A stretch of 64,000 nucleotides of DNA from the NCBI RefSeq assembly GCF_014695385.1, contig NZ_JACJOD010000014.1, forward strand, positions 186,001 through 250,000, written 5' to 3'. Numbering within the stretch: position 1 is the first letter of the stretch; every line of letters begins with the position of its first letter. Source of the stretch: Trichocoleus sp. FACHB-46 (GTDB lineage: Bacteria; Cyanobacteriota; Cyanobacteriia; FACHB-46). Below, in pieces: positions 44,235-53,307 of the stretch. Made by a program: the position numbers and the translations under genes. The notes below the pieces were generated by a model, which saw only the letters and a program-made list of their open reading frames with translations, searched no databases and had not been told where the DNA came from.

Positions 44235-44972
44235 ATGACTTATGCGCCTAACTTGGGCACGCCAGAAGATGCACTAGAGGATGTTATATTTCCCCCCAGT
44301 GACTTGCTGAGTGATGAGCCACCCTTGGAAAGCTATTTGCATTTGCAACAACTCCTGCTGCTGTTAAAGTGCCTGGATTGGTGCTGGCACCAGGGAGGAC
44401 TAACAGCCCGCGACGATTATTTTGCGGCAGGCAATCTCACCATTTATTACAGCCCTCGCCAGCGCAAGTCCGAGCAATTCCGGGGGCCAGATTTCTTTGT
44501 CGTGCTTGGCACAGAGCGGAAGCCTCGGAAAAGTTGGGTAGTTTGGGAAGAAGACGGCAAATATCCCAACATCATCGTGGAGCTGCTATCGCCCTCTACT
44601 GCTGATACCGACCGAGGGTTGAAAAAGCAAATTTATCAAGATATTTTTCGGACCCCAGACTATTTCTGGTTCGACCCGGAACGCCTGGAATTTGCTGGTT
44701 TTCACCTGGTAGATGGCCGCTATGAACCTCTAGAACCTAATTCTCAAGGTTTGCTCTGGAGTCAGCAATTACAGCTATTTTTGGGCATTCATAAAGCTCA
44801 GTTGCGCTTCTTTACGGCTGAAGGCCAGCTAGTACCCACGCCAGAAGAATCGGCGGAGGCGGAACGACAGCGAGCTGGACATGCGTGGCAGCGGGCTGAA
44901 CAAGAACAGCAAAGAGCCGATCGCTTGGCCGAGAAATTACGAGAATTAGGCGTAGATCCTTCAGAGATTTAG
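44235..44972 (+). CDS. Uma2 family nuclease-fold protein
   Basis: The 245-residue product has the Uma2 (DUF820) core: GPDFFVVLG, VVWEEDGKYPNIIVELLSPSTAD and DYFWFDPERLEFAGFHL, a PD-(D/E)xK-type fold expanded in many copies in cyanobacteria. The C-terminal 40 residues are a charged coiled coil (EAERQRAGHAWQRAEQEQQRADRLAEKL) ending LGVDPSEI, typical of this subgroup. Activity and target are unknown. The next gene follows 58 bases later on the same strand. Confidence 0.9.
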   Translation: MTYAPNLGTPEDALEDVIFPPSDLLSDEPPLESYLHLQQLLLLLKCLDWCWHQGGLTARDDYFAAGNLTIYYSPRQRKSEQFRGPDFFVVLGTERKPRKSWVVWEEDGKYPNIIVELLSPSTADTDRGLKKQIYQDIFRTPDYFWFDPERLEFAGFHLVDGRYEPLEPNSQGLLWSQQLQLFLGIHKAQLRFFTAEGQLVPTPEESAEAERQRAGHAWQRAEQEQQRADRLAEKLRELGVDPSEI

Positions 44973-45030
44973 CAGAGCGATCGACCAAGCATGAGCTAAC
45001 TTGAGACTAAAGCATTCCAGGAGAAAATTC

Positions 45031-45837
45031 ATGGTTGCTGAAGTTCAAGAGTTTGATGCTAAGGCCTTTGTCAAAGTACGGGCCTCTCTGGATGCAAGGG
45101 AACAAAGCTGGTTAACTTGGGCAGGATCAATTTATGCCTTTATTCCCGGAGAGAAACGGCAACGCCTATTCAAAATGGTGGGTATGAGCGTCAGCCGCTG
45201 TATACCAGCAGAGCAGGAGGGAGTCTGGGACTTTGTCTCACGAGAACTGACTTATTACCTCGACCCTCACACCAACGAGATTTTGCATCAATGGCACAAT
45301 CCTTGGACGGGTGAAACATTGCCTGTAATGCATGTCGCTAACAACCCGGTGCAAGGTTACTTTCAAGGTCAGTTTCCAGCCCAAGTGGATGGTGAAATTG
45401 CCACCTTCGTATTTGATTTGTTCCCAACTTATCCCAACCCTCTAGCGGGAGACGATCGGTTTCGGGACTACAGCCCTCAAGCTATCTATCAAGCGGCGGA
45501 ACTGTTCAAACTTACGGTGCCTTTGGCAGAGCTGCTCAATCCTGAACTCAATTCGGTTTCTCAATTGCACCTCGGCTGGGATCGCATTGGGCCTTGGCTA
45601 CCCTGGATGAAGATGGGCGATCGCCCTGGTCAGCTCATTTACAGTGCTTACGGTAGCAAGGTAGGTGGCTTGGCTGAGTTGCCACCACAGCTACAGTCAG
45701 AGATCAACACTAGAGTTCCCGCTTACCAATCAGCTCCTCAATCTCCTCAAGATGAGTCAGATGTAACTTCTTGGATCTACTTCAAACAGCACTTTGCCGA
45801 CTATTTAGCAGGAGTCACCTTTCCGATTTCAGAATGA
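45031..45837 (+). CDS. DUF1838 family protein
   Basis: I take the ATG at 45031 because CCAGGAGAAAATTC stands just before it; the frame runs ten codons further upstream. The 268-residue product has DUF1838 marks: the middle KMVGMSVSRCIPAEQEGVWDFVSRELTYYLDP, and WHNPWTGETLPVMHVANNPV. The function is unknown. It contains many aromatic residues and no signal peptide. The CHAT gene follows after 24 bases, so they are probably co-transcribed. Confidence 0.88.
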   Translation: MVAEVQEFDAKAFVKVRASLDAREQSWLTWAGSIYAFIPGEKRQRLFKMVGMSVSRCIPAEQEGVWDFVSRELTYYLDPHTNEILHQWHNPWTGETLPVMHVANNPVQGYFQGQFPAQVDGEIATFVFDLFPTYPNPLAGDDRFRDYSPQAIYQAAELFKLTVPLAELLNPELNSVSQLHLGWDRIGPWLPWMKMGDRPGQLIYSAYGSKVGGLAELPPQLQSEINTRVPAYQSAPQSPQDESDVTSWIYFKQHFADYLAGVTFPISE

Positions 45838-45861
45838 GAAACTGCACCCGGTTTAATCATC

Positions 45862-47172
45862 ATGAAACAAGTGATTCGCCGCATTGGTTTATGGTTGGTA
45901 CTCTCCCTCTTCTTCGCCTCTGTTGTCCATGCCGCTCCACTAGATACTGCGCTTGACCAAGGAAGGGTAACAGAGGCAGTCCCTCTAATTGAACAAACTT
46001 GGGAAAAGCAATACGAAGATTACTTTCGCGTCAATTTTCCAGACCCAACTATTACGGCGGCAGATGTAGCCAAAACCCTGAGTCAACTAGCAACGCAAAC
46101 AGGCCAAAAGCCAGCTCTGATCTATGTTGTGCCCAGAGCCAAACAACTAGAACTGGTGCTCATTAGCCCTGGTCAACCCCCAGTGCAAAAACGCGTTGCA
46201 GCGGCTCCTGCTTCGGTGTTGTTGCCTAAGGTCAAGCAGTTTAGCCTAGCGATCACCGACCCCCGCCTCAAGCCTAGCAATCAGTACTTGCCAGCCGCAC
46301 AGCAACTCTATGAATGGATGCTCTCGCCGTTAGAAGCAGAGTTGGCTGCTCAAAAAATCGACACGCTGATCTTTTGCTTAGGGGTAGGGCTGCGCACATT
46401 ACCCTTGTCAGCGCTACATGATGGGCAGCAGTTTCTAGCCGAGAAGTACAGTCTGTCTCGGATTCCTGCTTTTACTTTGACGGATACTCTCTACAGCGAT
46501 ATCCGTAGGGCACCTGTTTTAGCGATGGGCGCTTCTAGCTTTAAGGAGCATATCCCTTTGCCAAGCGTTCCCGTAGAGTTATTCTTGGTGGCTCGCAATA
46601 CTAAATCTCGGCGATTTTTTCTCAATCAAGACTTCACTTTGGCGAATTTGCAGCGCCAACGCACCAGTCAAGCTTTCAAAATTATTCACTTGGCGACTCA
46701 CGCTGACTTTCAACCAGGATCTCCTCGCCATTCCTATATCCAGTTGTGGGATGACAAGTTGCAGCTGAACGAAATGCAGCAGTTGCGTTGGCAAAATCCA
46801 TCAGTGGAGTTGTTGGTGCTGAGCGCTTGCAAAACGGCAATTGGCGATCGCAATGCGGAGTTGGGGTTTGCGGGGTTGGCAGTGCAGGCGGGGGTAAAGT
46901 CGGCGATCGCAAGTTTGTGGTATGTCAGCGATAGGGGGACTTTAAGCTTGATGAGTGAGTTTTATCGCCAACTACAAACGGCTCCAATTAAGGCGGAGGC
47001 TTTGCGACAGGTGCAAATTTCGCTATTGCGGAAGCAGGTGCGGATTGAAAACGGGCAGTTGCGGAGTTCTAGGGGACCGTTTTCGCTGCCTCCAGAACTG
47101 GCAGGGCAGAATGAGGATCTCTCGCATCCTTACTATTGGGCGGCGTTTACGGTGGTGGGGAGTCCTTGGTAG
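45862..47172 (+). CDS. Secreted CHAT-domain protease
   Basis: The 436-residue protein begins with a signal peptide (residues 1-24, ending VVHAAP). Its C-terminal half is a CHAT caspase-like domain with the His-Cys pair intact: His280 in IIHLATHADF and Cys323 in LVLSACKTAIGD, then GLAVQAGVKSAIASLW. The N-terminal half shows the CHAT-associated PALIYVVPRAKQLELVLISPG pattern. Many cyanobacterial CHAT proteins of this form carry TPR repeats, but this one does not. The export signal suggests a periplasmic target. Its substrate is unknown, and its neighbours do not resemble known CHAT systems. Confidence 0.85.
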   Translation: MKQVIRRIGLWLVLSLFFASVVHAAPLDTALDQGRVTEAVPLIEQTWEKQYEDYFRVNFPDPTITAADVAKTLSQLATQTGQKPALIYVVPRAKQLELVLISPGQPPVQKRVAAAPASVLLPKVKQFSLAITDPRLKPSNQYLPAAQQLYEWMLSPLEAELAAQKIDTLIFCLGVGLRTLPLSALHDGQQFLAEKYSLSRIPAFTLTDTLYSDIRRAPVLAMGASSFKEHIPLPSVPVELFLVARNTKSRRFFLNQDFTLANLQRQRTSQAFKIIHLATHADFQPGSPRHSYIQLWDDKLQLNEMQQLRWQNPSVELLVLSACKTAIGDRNAELGFAGLAVQAGVKSAIASLWYVSDRGTLSLMSEFYRQLQTAPIKAEALRQVQISLLRKQVRIENGQLRSSRGPFSLPPELAGQNEDLSHPYYWAAFTVVGSPW

Positions 47173-47210
47173 GTTGGGGGTGTTTGGGGTATAGCGAAGT
47201 CTGTTGAATT

Positions 47211-47284
47211 CGAGCCTATGGGGGCACTCGCCCCCAAACCCCCACTGAGGGACGGTTGCGTCCCCCAGGCCCCCTCCAAACGAA
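47211..47284. repeat. Left copy of a 73-base inverted repeat
   Basis: This 74-base segment and the segment at 49735-49807 are inverted copies that differ at only two bases and one indel. It carries two small hairpins: GGGGGC-ACTC-GCCCCC and GGGACG-GTTG-CGTCCC. The two copies enclose the divergent VOC and Ca2+/H+ exchanger genes. Confidence 0.9.
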
Positions 47285-47380
47285 GCTGATGGTTGGGTGT
47301 TTCGAGTTTGGGGCCGTTACTTTTTAGCGTCTGATTCCTCACCCTTCACTCTTCCTTTTTCATCCTTCCTACTTCATCCC

Positions 47381-48415
47381 TCATCCTTCCCCACCCACTA
47401 ATGTCCAAAAGTAACCATCAGGAGCAGTAAAGGAGAAGCTGGGTTCACCAAATTCGTTGGGGATGATGGCTGTGATTTGTTGAGCGGAACTGGATTGGAT
47501 GCGATCGCACATTGCTTGAAGTCCTTGGACGCGGTAGGTGTAGAGGGACATGCCGAGGCTTCCGGGTTGGGCGTGGGTGTAGCGATCGCTCAGTGGGATG
47601 GATTCGGGGAAGCGGATGATATAGAGTCTACCGGAGCGGGCGGCTTGCAGGTCTGTGGCGGAGGAGCGGGGTTCGTCGAAGGCGGTGACGAGGAAGTGTT
47701 CTCCGGGTGCTAGGTCAAAGATTTGGCGTCCGGCAGGTGAGCTTTCGTAGCTGGTTTCGACATCGTCGCGGACTCGCACTAAGCCGAGCACGTCTTCGTA
47801 AAATTTGAGGCTGGTTTTGCTGTCGTCTTGAATCACCAGTCCCATGTGAGTAAACTGGCTGGTTTGGAAGCGGGCATGTTCGTGGATGGTGCCGTAGTGG
47901 GGCAGGCTGTAGCCGAATCGCTGAAACAAGACTTGGCGGGCTAGAGGTTGCAGCAGCAGCATTTCGCGCACGCCGATCGCATCGCTAGTGAAAGGCTGAC
48001 TTTTGCGATCTTTGTTATAAATGACTTCCCAGTGCGGCTGGATGTAGCGGATGGGCCATCCTGCAATAGCCGCTTCTTCGGCATGGTTCCACAGAGTGAG
48101 GGCATCAGCGGTCATGGTTGTGGCCCAGCGATTGCCTTTCACCTTCATAGAATCTAAACCCAAGCCTTCATTGGTGGGATGATCCCAGTGCATTAAACGA
48201 ATCAGGCCATGATCGGCGTTTTGGTGGTGCAATCGCAGCGATCGCACCGCTGAATTCACGCCGTACAATTGCTGAGCGGTTTCTGCCGTTAACTCGCCAA
48301 TTTGCCCAATTTGATAGCCAAATTGCTCCCAGTACTGAATCGGGGCTAGTGGGTCCACTACACCGATACAAACTTCGTAGATGCCTGCAACAATTTGGGG
48401 TTGGCTGGAAATCAT
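47381..48415 (-). CDS. VOC (glyoxalase/dioxygenase-fold) family protein
   Basis: The 344-residue protein is built of two VOC-type domains: the N-terminal one near residues 5-115 (VAGIYEVCIGVVDPLAPIQYWEQFGYQ) and the second near 190-340 (FTHMGLVIQDDSKTSLKFYEDVLGL...GYFWTLVGG). The metal ligands are not obvious, so I give no reaction. Start: the frame extends to TTG/GTG a few codons upstream, but the ATG at 48415 (MISSQPQIVAGIYEV) is the likeliest start. It is divergent from the Ca2+/H+ exchanger, 102 bases away. Confidence 0.75.
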   Translation of the reverse strand: MISSQPQIVAGIYEVCIGVVDPLAPIQYWEQFGYQIGQIGELTAETAQQLYGVNSAVRSLRLHHQNADHGLIRLMHWDHPTNEGLGLDSMKVKGNRWATTMTADALTLWNHAEEAAIAGWPIRYIQPHWEVIYNKDRKSQPFTSDAIGVREMLLLQPLARQVLFQRFGYSLPHYGTIHEHARFQTSQFTHMGLVIQDDSKTSLKFYEDVLGLVRVRDDVETSYESSPAGRQIFDLAPGEHFLVTAFDEPRSSATDLQAARSGRLYIIRFPESIPLSDRYTHAQPGSLGMSLYTYRVQGLQAMCDRIQSSSAQQITAIIPNEFGEPSFSFTAPDGYFWTLVGGEG

Positions 48416-48517
48416 CGAAAATGCCACCAACGAAATTGAAGTGTATAGGCAGCATATTCTAATCTAGCCTGCTAGATTGGCAATGCCCGTTATCTCATCC
48501 ACGCCACAAGTGGCTTT

Positions 48518-49615
48518 ATGGTAAAAAAACTGTTTTCGCTTGGTCTATTAGTCTTTATCCCTATTTCCATTGCGGCAGAACAACTGCACTGGGGATCACT
48601 AGCTGTGTTTATCACCTCAGCGATCGCGATCGTTCCGTTAGCAATTTGGTTGAGTACAGCCACCGAGGAAGTCGCTGTCATCACTGGCCCCTCCATTGGT
48701 GGGTTATTAAACGCCGTTTTTGGCAACGCCACCGAGTTGATTATTGCCTTGGTTGCACTCCGGGCAGGTCTGATTGATATTGTGAAAGCCAGCATCACAG
48801 GAACCATCATCAGTAACCTGCTTTTGGTGATGGGCCTATCGATGTTTTTGGGTGGTTTGCGCTACAAAGAGCAAGACTTTCAACCGATTGTGGCGCGGGT
48901 CAATGGTTCATCCATGACCCTAGCAGTGACCGCACTCGTCTTACCTGCTGTTGTGCTCTACACCTCGGATGGCGTTGAACCAACGGCGATGACCAACCTT
49001 TCCCTCACCGTCGCCGCAGTTCTGATCATTGTTTACGGCTTAACTTTGTTGTTTTCTCTTAAAACCCATAGTTATCTCTATGAAGTCGGGCTATCAGATT
49101 TGGAAGAATCAACAGCTGCCCAAACTTCGCACTCCGAGGCAACTACGCACAAACCCAGCCTACCGCTCTGGATTGGAGTCCTGATCATAGCCACGCTGGG
49201 AGTCGCCTTTGAGTCAGAATTGTTTGTCGGCGTCGTCGAGGAAGCTACCGCAGGCTTAGGACTGACCCCCCTCTTTACTGGCGTTATTCTGTTGCCCCTA
49301 GTAGGTGGTGCCGCAGAATATGTGACTGCCGTTCGCGTCGCCATCAAAAACAACATGGACCTGTCCGTCTCCGTCGCCATGGGGTCCAGCCTGCTAGTCG
49401 CCCTGCTAGTCGCCCCCATCTTAGTCCTCGTCGGACAAATCATCGGCCAACCCATGGACCTCAGTTTCAACCCCTTTGAAATCGTCGCCGTCGCGATCGC
49501 TGTCGTCGTCGCCAACCTAATCAGCCTAGACGGACGCTCTAACTGGCTAGAAGGCGCACTCTTGCTCGCAACCTACACCGTGTTAGGCGCAGCTTTTTAC
49601 TTCCATCCAGCGTAG
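48518..49615 (+). CDS. Ca2+/H+ antiporter (CAX type)
   Basis: The 365-residue membrane protein has eleven or so helices in two inverted halves joined by an acidic loop near 180-210 (VGLSDLEESTAAQTSHSEA). The first ion motif is VFGNATELIIALVALRAG. The second is GGAAEYVTAVRVAIKNNMDLSVSVAMGSS, where the usual GNAAEH reads GGAAEY; the essential Glu is kept. Such exchangers move Ca2+ out of the cytoplasm in exchange for H+. The gene lies inside the 73-base inverted repeat. Confidence 0.92.
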   Translation: MVKKLFSLGLLVFIPISIAAEQLHWGSLAVFITSAIAIVPLAIWLSTATEEVAVITGPSIGGLLNAVFGNATELIIALVALRAGLIDIVKASITGTIISNLLLVMGLSMFLGGLRYKEQDFQPIVARVNGSSMTLAVTALVLPAVVLYTSDGVEPTAMTNLSLTVAAVLIIVYGLTLLFSLKTHSYLYEVGLSDLEESTAAQTSHSEATTHKPSLPLWIGVLIIATLGVAFESELFVGVVEEATAGLGLTPLFTGVILLPLVGGAAEYVTAVRVAIKNNMDLSVSVAMGSSLLVALLVAPILVLVGQIIGQPMDLSFNPFEIVAVAIAVVVANLISLDGRSNWLEGALLLATYTVLGAAFYFHPA

Positions 49616-49734
49616 GGAAGGGATGAAGGAGGAAGGATGAGGGATGAAAAGTGAAGACACAGAGAAAGGATAAGGAGCCAGAAGTTAGAAACTAAGAAGC
49701 AACAACCCCAAGTATCGAAGCACTCACACTTAGA

Positions 49735-49807
49735 TTCGTTTGGAGGGGGTCTGGGGGACGCAACCGTCCCTCAGCGGGGGTTTGGGGGCGAGTGCCCCCA
49801 AGGCTCG
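49735..49807. repeat. Right copy of the 73-base inverted repeat
   Basis: This is the inverted partner of 47211-47284, nearly identical along its full length. It starts 120 bases after the exchanger gene and ends just before the argD stop at 49815. No transposase or target duplication is visible. Confidence 0.9.
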
Positions 49808-49814
49808 GATTTAA

Positions 49815-51083
49815 CTAAATTGATAAACTAGCGATCGCCCGCTCCACCGCCTGCAAAGCCAAATTCACCTCCGCCTCACTCACAATCAACGGTGGCACCC
49901 ACCGCAGCACCTTCGGCCCCGCCGGAACCAACAACAACCCCTCCGCCATTGCCGCCTTCACAATATCGCCCGCTGTTAACGCCACCTCTGGCTGCAACAC
50001 CAAGCCATTGATCAAGCCCCAACCGCGCACCTCAGCGAGCAAGGTGGGATAACGCTGAGCGATCGCCTCTAACCCAGCCCGCAATTGCTCTCCCCTAGCT
50101 TGAACATTCGCCAGCAAGTTTTCCTGCTCCAGCGTGTGGCAGACACTCAAAGACACCCCACAGACAAACGGATTGCCGCCAAAAGTGCTGGCATGATCGC
50201 CCGCTTCAAACACATCGCAGAAAGTTTTACACAGCAGCGCCCCAATCGGAATGCCACCCCCCAAACCTTTAGCAGAAGTAAAGACATCCGGTTCAATCCC
50301 CAGGTTCTCGTAGCCCCAGAGCTTGCCAGAGCGGCCCATACCGACTTGCACTTCATCCAGCATCAACAAAATACCTGTCTGGTCACAAATTTCGCGAATT
50401 CGCTGGAAGTAAGCGACATCGCCCGGATTTACGCCGCCTTCGCCTTGCAACGGCTCCAGCAGAATTGCTGCCACTCGCCGCTCTTGGCTGTCTAACTCCG
50501 CGATCGCTGCTTCTAGCGCTGCCAAATCGTTGTAAGGCACATAGTGGAACCCTGGCACCAGCGGATTAAAGTTCTTCTGGTACTTAGGCTGACCTGTAGC
50601 CGTAATCGCCGCTAAGGTGCGTCCGTGGAAACTGGCATGGGCGGTGATGATCACCGGATCGCTAATATTCAGAACCGTGTGAGCATACTTACGAGCTAGC
50701 TTGATCGCTCCTTCATTGGCTTCCGCGCCAGAGTTACAGAAAAAGGCGCGATCGGCGCAGGAATGCTCCACTAACCACTTGGCCAATTCACCTTGCTGCG
50801 GAATGTAGTAGAGATTGGAGACGTGATGGAGAGTTTGGATTTGCTGCGTTACAGCGGCCACCAAAGCGGGGTGAGCATGACCCAAGGTACAGGTGGCAAT
50901 TCCAGCCACAAAGTCTAGATACTCTCGGCCTTCTGTGTCCCAAACGCGGCAACCCAATCCTCGCTCTAACGCCAAGGGAAAACGCCCGTAGGTGGTCATG
51001 ACATATTCATCAAACTCAGCTGCATTAAAGGGAGCAGCTGCTGGCTCTACAGGAAGATGTGGGACTAGCGTTTCTGGGCTCAC
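49815..51083 (-). CDS. argD: Acetylornithine aminotransferase
   Basis: This PLP enzyme converts N-acetylglutamate semialdehyde to N-acetylornithine in arginine synthesis. The 422-residue product has YLDFVAGIATCTLGHAHPALVAAV, FFCNSGAEANEGAIKLARKYA, LLMLDEVQVGMGRSGKLWGYE and the PLP-binding Lys in TSAKGLGGGIPIGALL. The start is GTG, with an N-terminal extension of about 25 residues. It stands alone. Some family members also act on succinyldiaminopimelate. Confidence 0.95.
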   Translation of the reverse strand: MSPETLVPHLPVEPAAAPFNAAEFDEYVMTTYGRFPLALERGLGCRVWDTEGREYLDFVAGIATCTLGHAHPALVAAVTQQIQTLHHVSNLYYIPQQGELAKWLVEHSCADRAFFCNSGAEANEGAIKLARKYAHTVLNISDPVIITAHASFHGRTLAAITATGQPKYQKNFNPLVPGFHYVPYNDLAALEAAIAELDSQERRVAAILLEPLQGEGGVNPGDVAYFQRIREICDQTGILLMLDEVQVGMGRSGKLWGYENLGIEPDVFTSAKGLGGGIPIGALLCKTFCDVFEAGDHASTFGGNPFVCGVSLSVCHTLEQENLLANVQARGEQLRAGLEAIAQRYPTLLAEVRGWGLINGLVLQPEVALTAGDIVKAAMAEGLLLVPAGPKVLRWVPPLIVSEAEVNLALQAVERAIASLSI

Positions 51084-51236
51084 AGACTTAATCCTTGTAC
51101 GAGTACTAAACTGCGAAAAACTGGTCAGACTCCTAGATTAATCGAATTTTGCGAAAACCTGTGCAGCTTCCAGGCAGAGTTTATTCAAGGTTTCTTAACG
51201 ACTAAACTTTGGACTGAACTATAGGGCAACTTCAGC

Positions 51237-52919
51237 TTGCTCAATCAATCTTGTCGTTTGCAACTACCTCTTTCCCAAGCCATGCACTTGAGCCAACTGA
51301 CTGGATTTTCTGGAAACATATCTTTATTGCTGATCACTTCCAATCAAGGGCAAGTTGCAGCCTTAGTTCCCACGCTGATTATTCTGTTGCTCGTCGCCAC
51401 GGTCGTTGCCTTGTTGTCGCGACGATTTCGGATTCCCTATGTGACTGGGTTGGTATTGGCAGGACTGGCGATCGCGGAATTTTTGCCCAATCGCATCGGC
51501 CTGGATTCTTCCCTGATTCTGAATTTGTTTCTGCCAATTCTGTTGTTTGAAGCAGCGATCAACACTGATATCAGTCGTCTGCGGAGTCTGATAAAGCCGA
51601 TTGTGTTGTTAGCAGGACCCGGTGTGGTGATCGCATCGGGGATCACAGCCATCATCCTGAAATTTGGTTTAGAACTCGCCTGGATTCCAGCCCTCCTGCT
51701 TGGCGTGATTCTAGCGATCACCGATACGGTTTCGGTCATTGCTGTGTTTAAGGAAGTTCCAGTTCCAGCACGGCTTTCCACCATCGTCGAAGGAGAGAGC
51801 TTATTCAACGACGGCATCGCTCTCGTTTTATTCAGCTTAATTTTGAAGGTTTATGAAACGGGCTCCGTCACTGTAGGCGAAAGTATTCAAGAACTAATCG
51901 TGGTGATTGTGGGGGGTTCTTTAGTCGGGGCGGCTTTAGGGTACTTAAGCACTGAGTTATTTGTGCGCTCAGATGACCCACTCAGCAGCATTTTGCTCAC
52001 TGTAGCCGTGGCGCTCGGAGCCTTTCAGCTTTCCCAGTTGATTGCCGTCTCCGGGGTGGTAGCAGTGGTCGTGGCGGGTTTAATTCTCGGTAACTTGGGC
52101 TTGTCGCGGGGGGTGTCTGCATCTAGCCGGATCACGCTGTTGAGTTTCTGGGACTACGCGGGATTCGGAGTCAATACCTTTATCTTTTTGCTAATTGGCT
52201 TGGAAATTGATTTACCCGTGCTGTGGCGGACGCTGCCTGCGGTGTTGCTAGGAGTCCTCGCCTACCAAGTCGGGCGATCGCTCTGTGTGTACCCTTTGCT
52301 AGCAGTCGTGGGTTGGTTCGATCGTGCTGTGCCGTTACGCTGGCAACATGTGCTGTTTCTCGGCAATATCAAAGGGTCGTTGTCGATGGCCTTAGCGCTC
52401 AGCTTGCCAGCCAGCTTACCCGGGCGCGGCGAATTAATTGTGTTGGTGTTTGGGGCAGTGTTGCTGTCGTTGGTGGTGCAAGGATTGGGCTTACCTTGGG
52501 TCGTTCGGCAGTTGCAACTGTCTCAAATCTCCGATGCAGGCCAACAGGTGGAAGAGTTACAGGCGCAGCTCATTGCTGCCAAAGCAGCTCAAGACGAGCT
52601 GGATGGTTTACTCAAAACTGGAGTGTTGCCCCGCTCTATCTTTGAAGAAATGCGCTCTGGCTATCAGGTGCGCGTGGTCTCGGCAGAGAAAACTCTACGC
52701 GACTTGTTCAACCGCCGCATTGATACTGCCAATGTGGGCAATGGAGCGGCAGAAACCTTTGGCGATCGCATCAAGCTCGATGCCATCCGCAGACGCTTAC
52801 TTTTGGTAGAAAAAGGCGCACTCAATGATGCGTTGCGGAAACGGGTTTTGTCTGAAGTGATCGTGCGATCGCGTTTGCGCCAGATTGATGAGCAATTATT
52901 AAAGCTAGAAGACGATTAA
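51237..52919 (+). CDS. Cation:proton antiporter, NhaP/CPA1 type
   Basis: The 560-residue membrane protein has twelve or thirteen helices in residues 30-420. CPA1 marks are VTGLVLAGLAIAEF, VGESLFNDGIALVLFSLI-type (here VEGESLFNDGIALVLF) and the ion-binding Asp of LAITDTVSVIAVFKE. Residues 430-560 form a cytoplasmic helical tail (QVEELQAQLIAAKAAQDELDGLLK) that could be regulatory. It probably exchanges Na+ for H+. The start may be the annotated TTG at 51237 or the ATG at 51282 (MHLSQLTG); neither has a clear ribosome binding site. Confidence 0.9.
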   Translation: MLNQSCRLQLPLSQAMHLSQLTGFSGNISLLLITSNQGQVAALVPTLIILLLVATVVALLSRRFRIPYVTGLVLAGLAIAEFLPNRIGLDSSLILNLFLPILLFEAAINTDISRLRSLIKPIVLLAGPGVVIASGITAIILKFGLELAWIPALLLGVILAITDTVSVIAVFKEVPVPARLSTIVEGESLFNDGIALVLFSLILKVYETGSVTVGESIQELIVVIVGGSLVGAALGYLSTELFVRSDDPLSSILLTVAVALGAFQLSQLIAVSGVVAVVVAGLILGNLGLSRGVSASSRITLLSFWDYAGFGVNTFIFLLIGLEIDLPVLWRTLPAVLLGVLAYQVGRSLCVYPLLAVVGWFDRAVPLRWQHVLFLGNIKGSLSMALALSLPASLPGRGELIVLVFGAVLLSLVVQGLGLPWVVRQLQLSQISDAGQQVEELQAQLIAAKAAQDELDGLLKTGVLPRSIFEEMRSGYQVRVVSAEKTLRDLFNRRIDTANVGNGAAETFGDRIKLDAIRRRLLLVEKGALNDALRKRVLSEVIVRSRLRQIDEQLLKLEDD

Positions 52920-53307
52920 GAAGCTTTATCTAAGATTTTGCTTGAGGTGGTTCTACCTTAGCTTTTTGAGGGCCGAGTCAATGGCTGACTTCATTCGCCC
53001 TCAATAGCGACCACCCCTAGCAAATAACTACTTATTTCTGCACTTTAGAAGGCTCTTGACTACTAGGTGGAGTTGGCAAAATGGATTTCACCTGACCATC
53101 AGAAGGCTGAGATAATTTAGCACCAGTTTGATAAGGAATGGCAAATTCGGGTTTCATAAGTAATAAGGGTGTTTGTTATTAGATATTTCAGGTTTCATGT
53201 TAGTAGTTTGAGCCCCCAGATTTTCTCTATCTCAAGCATTGTGATGCAAGGCTAACTCCATGTAGGAGTTCCACCTCATGACATATCTCCTTCAAAAGGC
53301 TTTTGTA
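52920..53307. other. Intergenic region after the antiporter
   Basis: These 388 bases hold only one possible short gene (53032-53157, minus) and no recognisable RNA or repeat. Just after the antiporter, a T-rich imperfect hairpin could act as its terminator. Confidence 0.4.
53032..53157 (-). CDS. Possible small protein of 41 residues
   Basis: An ATG at 53157 opens a frame of 41 residues (MKPEFAIPYQTGAKLSQPSD...) rich in Pro, Ser and Gln, ending KVQK. No ribosome binding site is clear and I know no relative. It is listed because the composition looks protein-like and the gap is otherwise empty. Confidence 0.3.
   Translation of the reverse strand: MKPEFAIPYQTGAKLSQPSDGQVKSILPTPPSSQEPSKVQK

Noticed and set aside
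47211-49807. Insertion sequence or composite transposon bounded by the inverted repeats
   Set aside because: No transposase gene, no target duplication, and the two enclosed genes are ordinary; kept only as an inverted-repeat finding.
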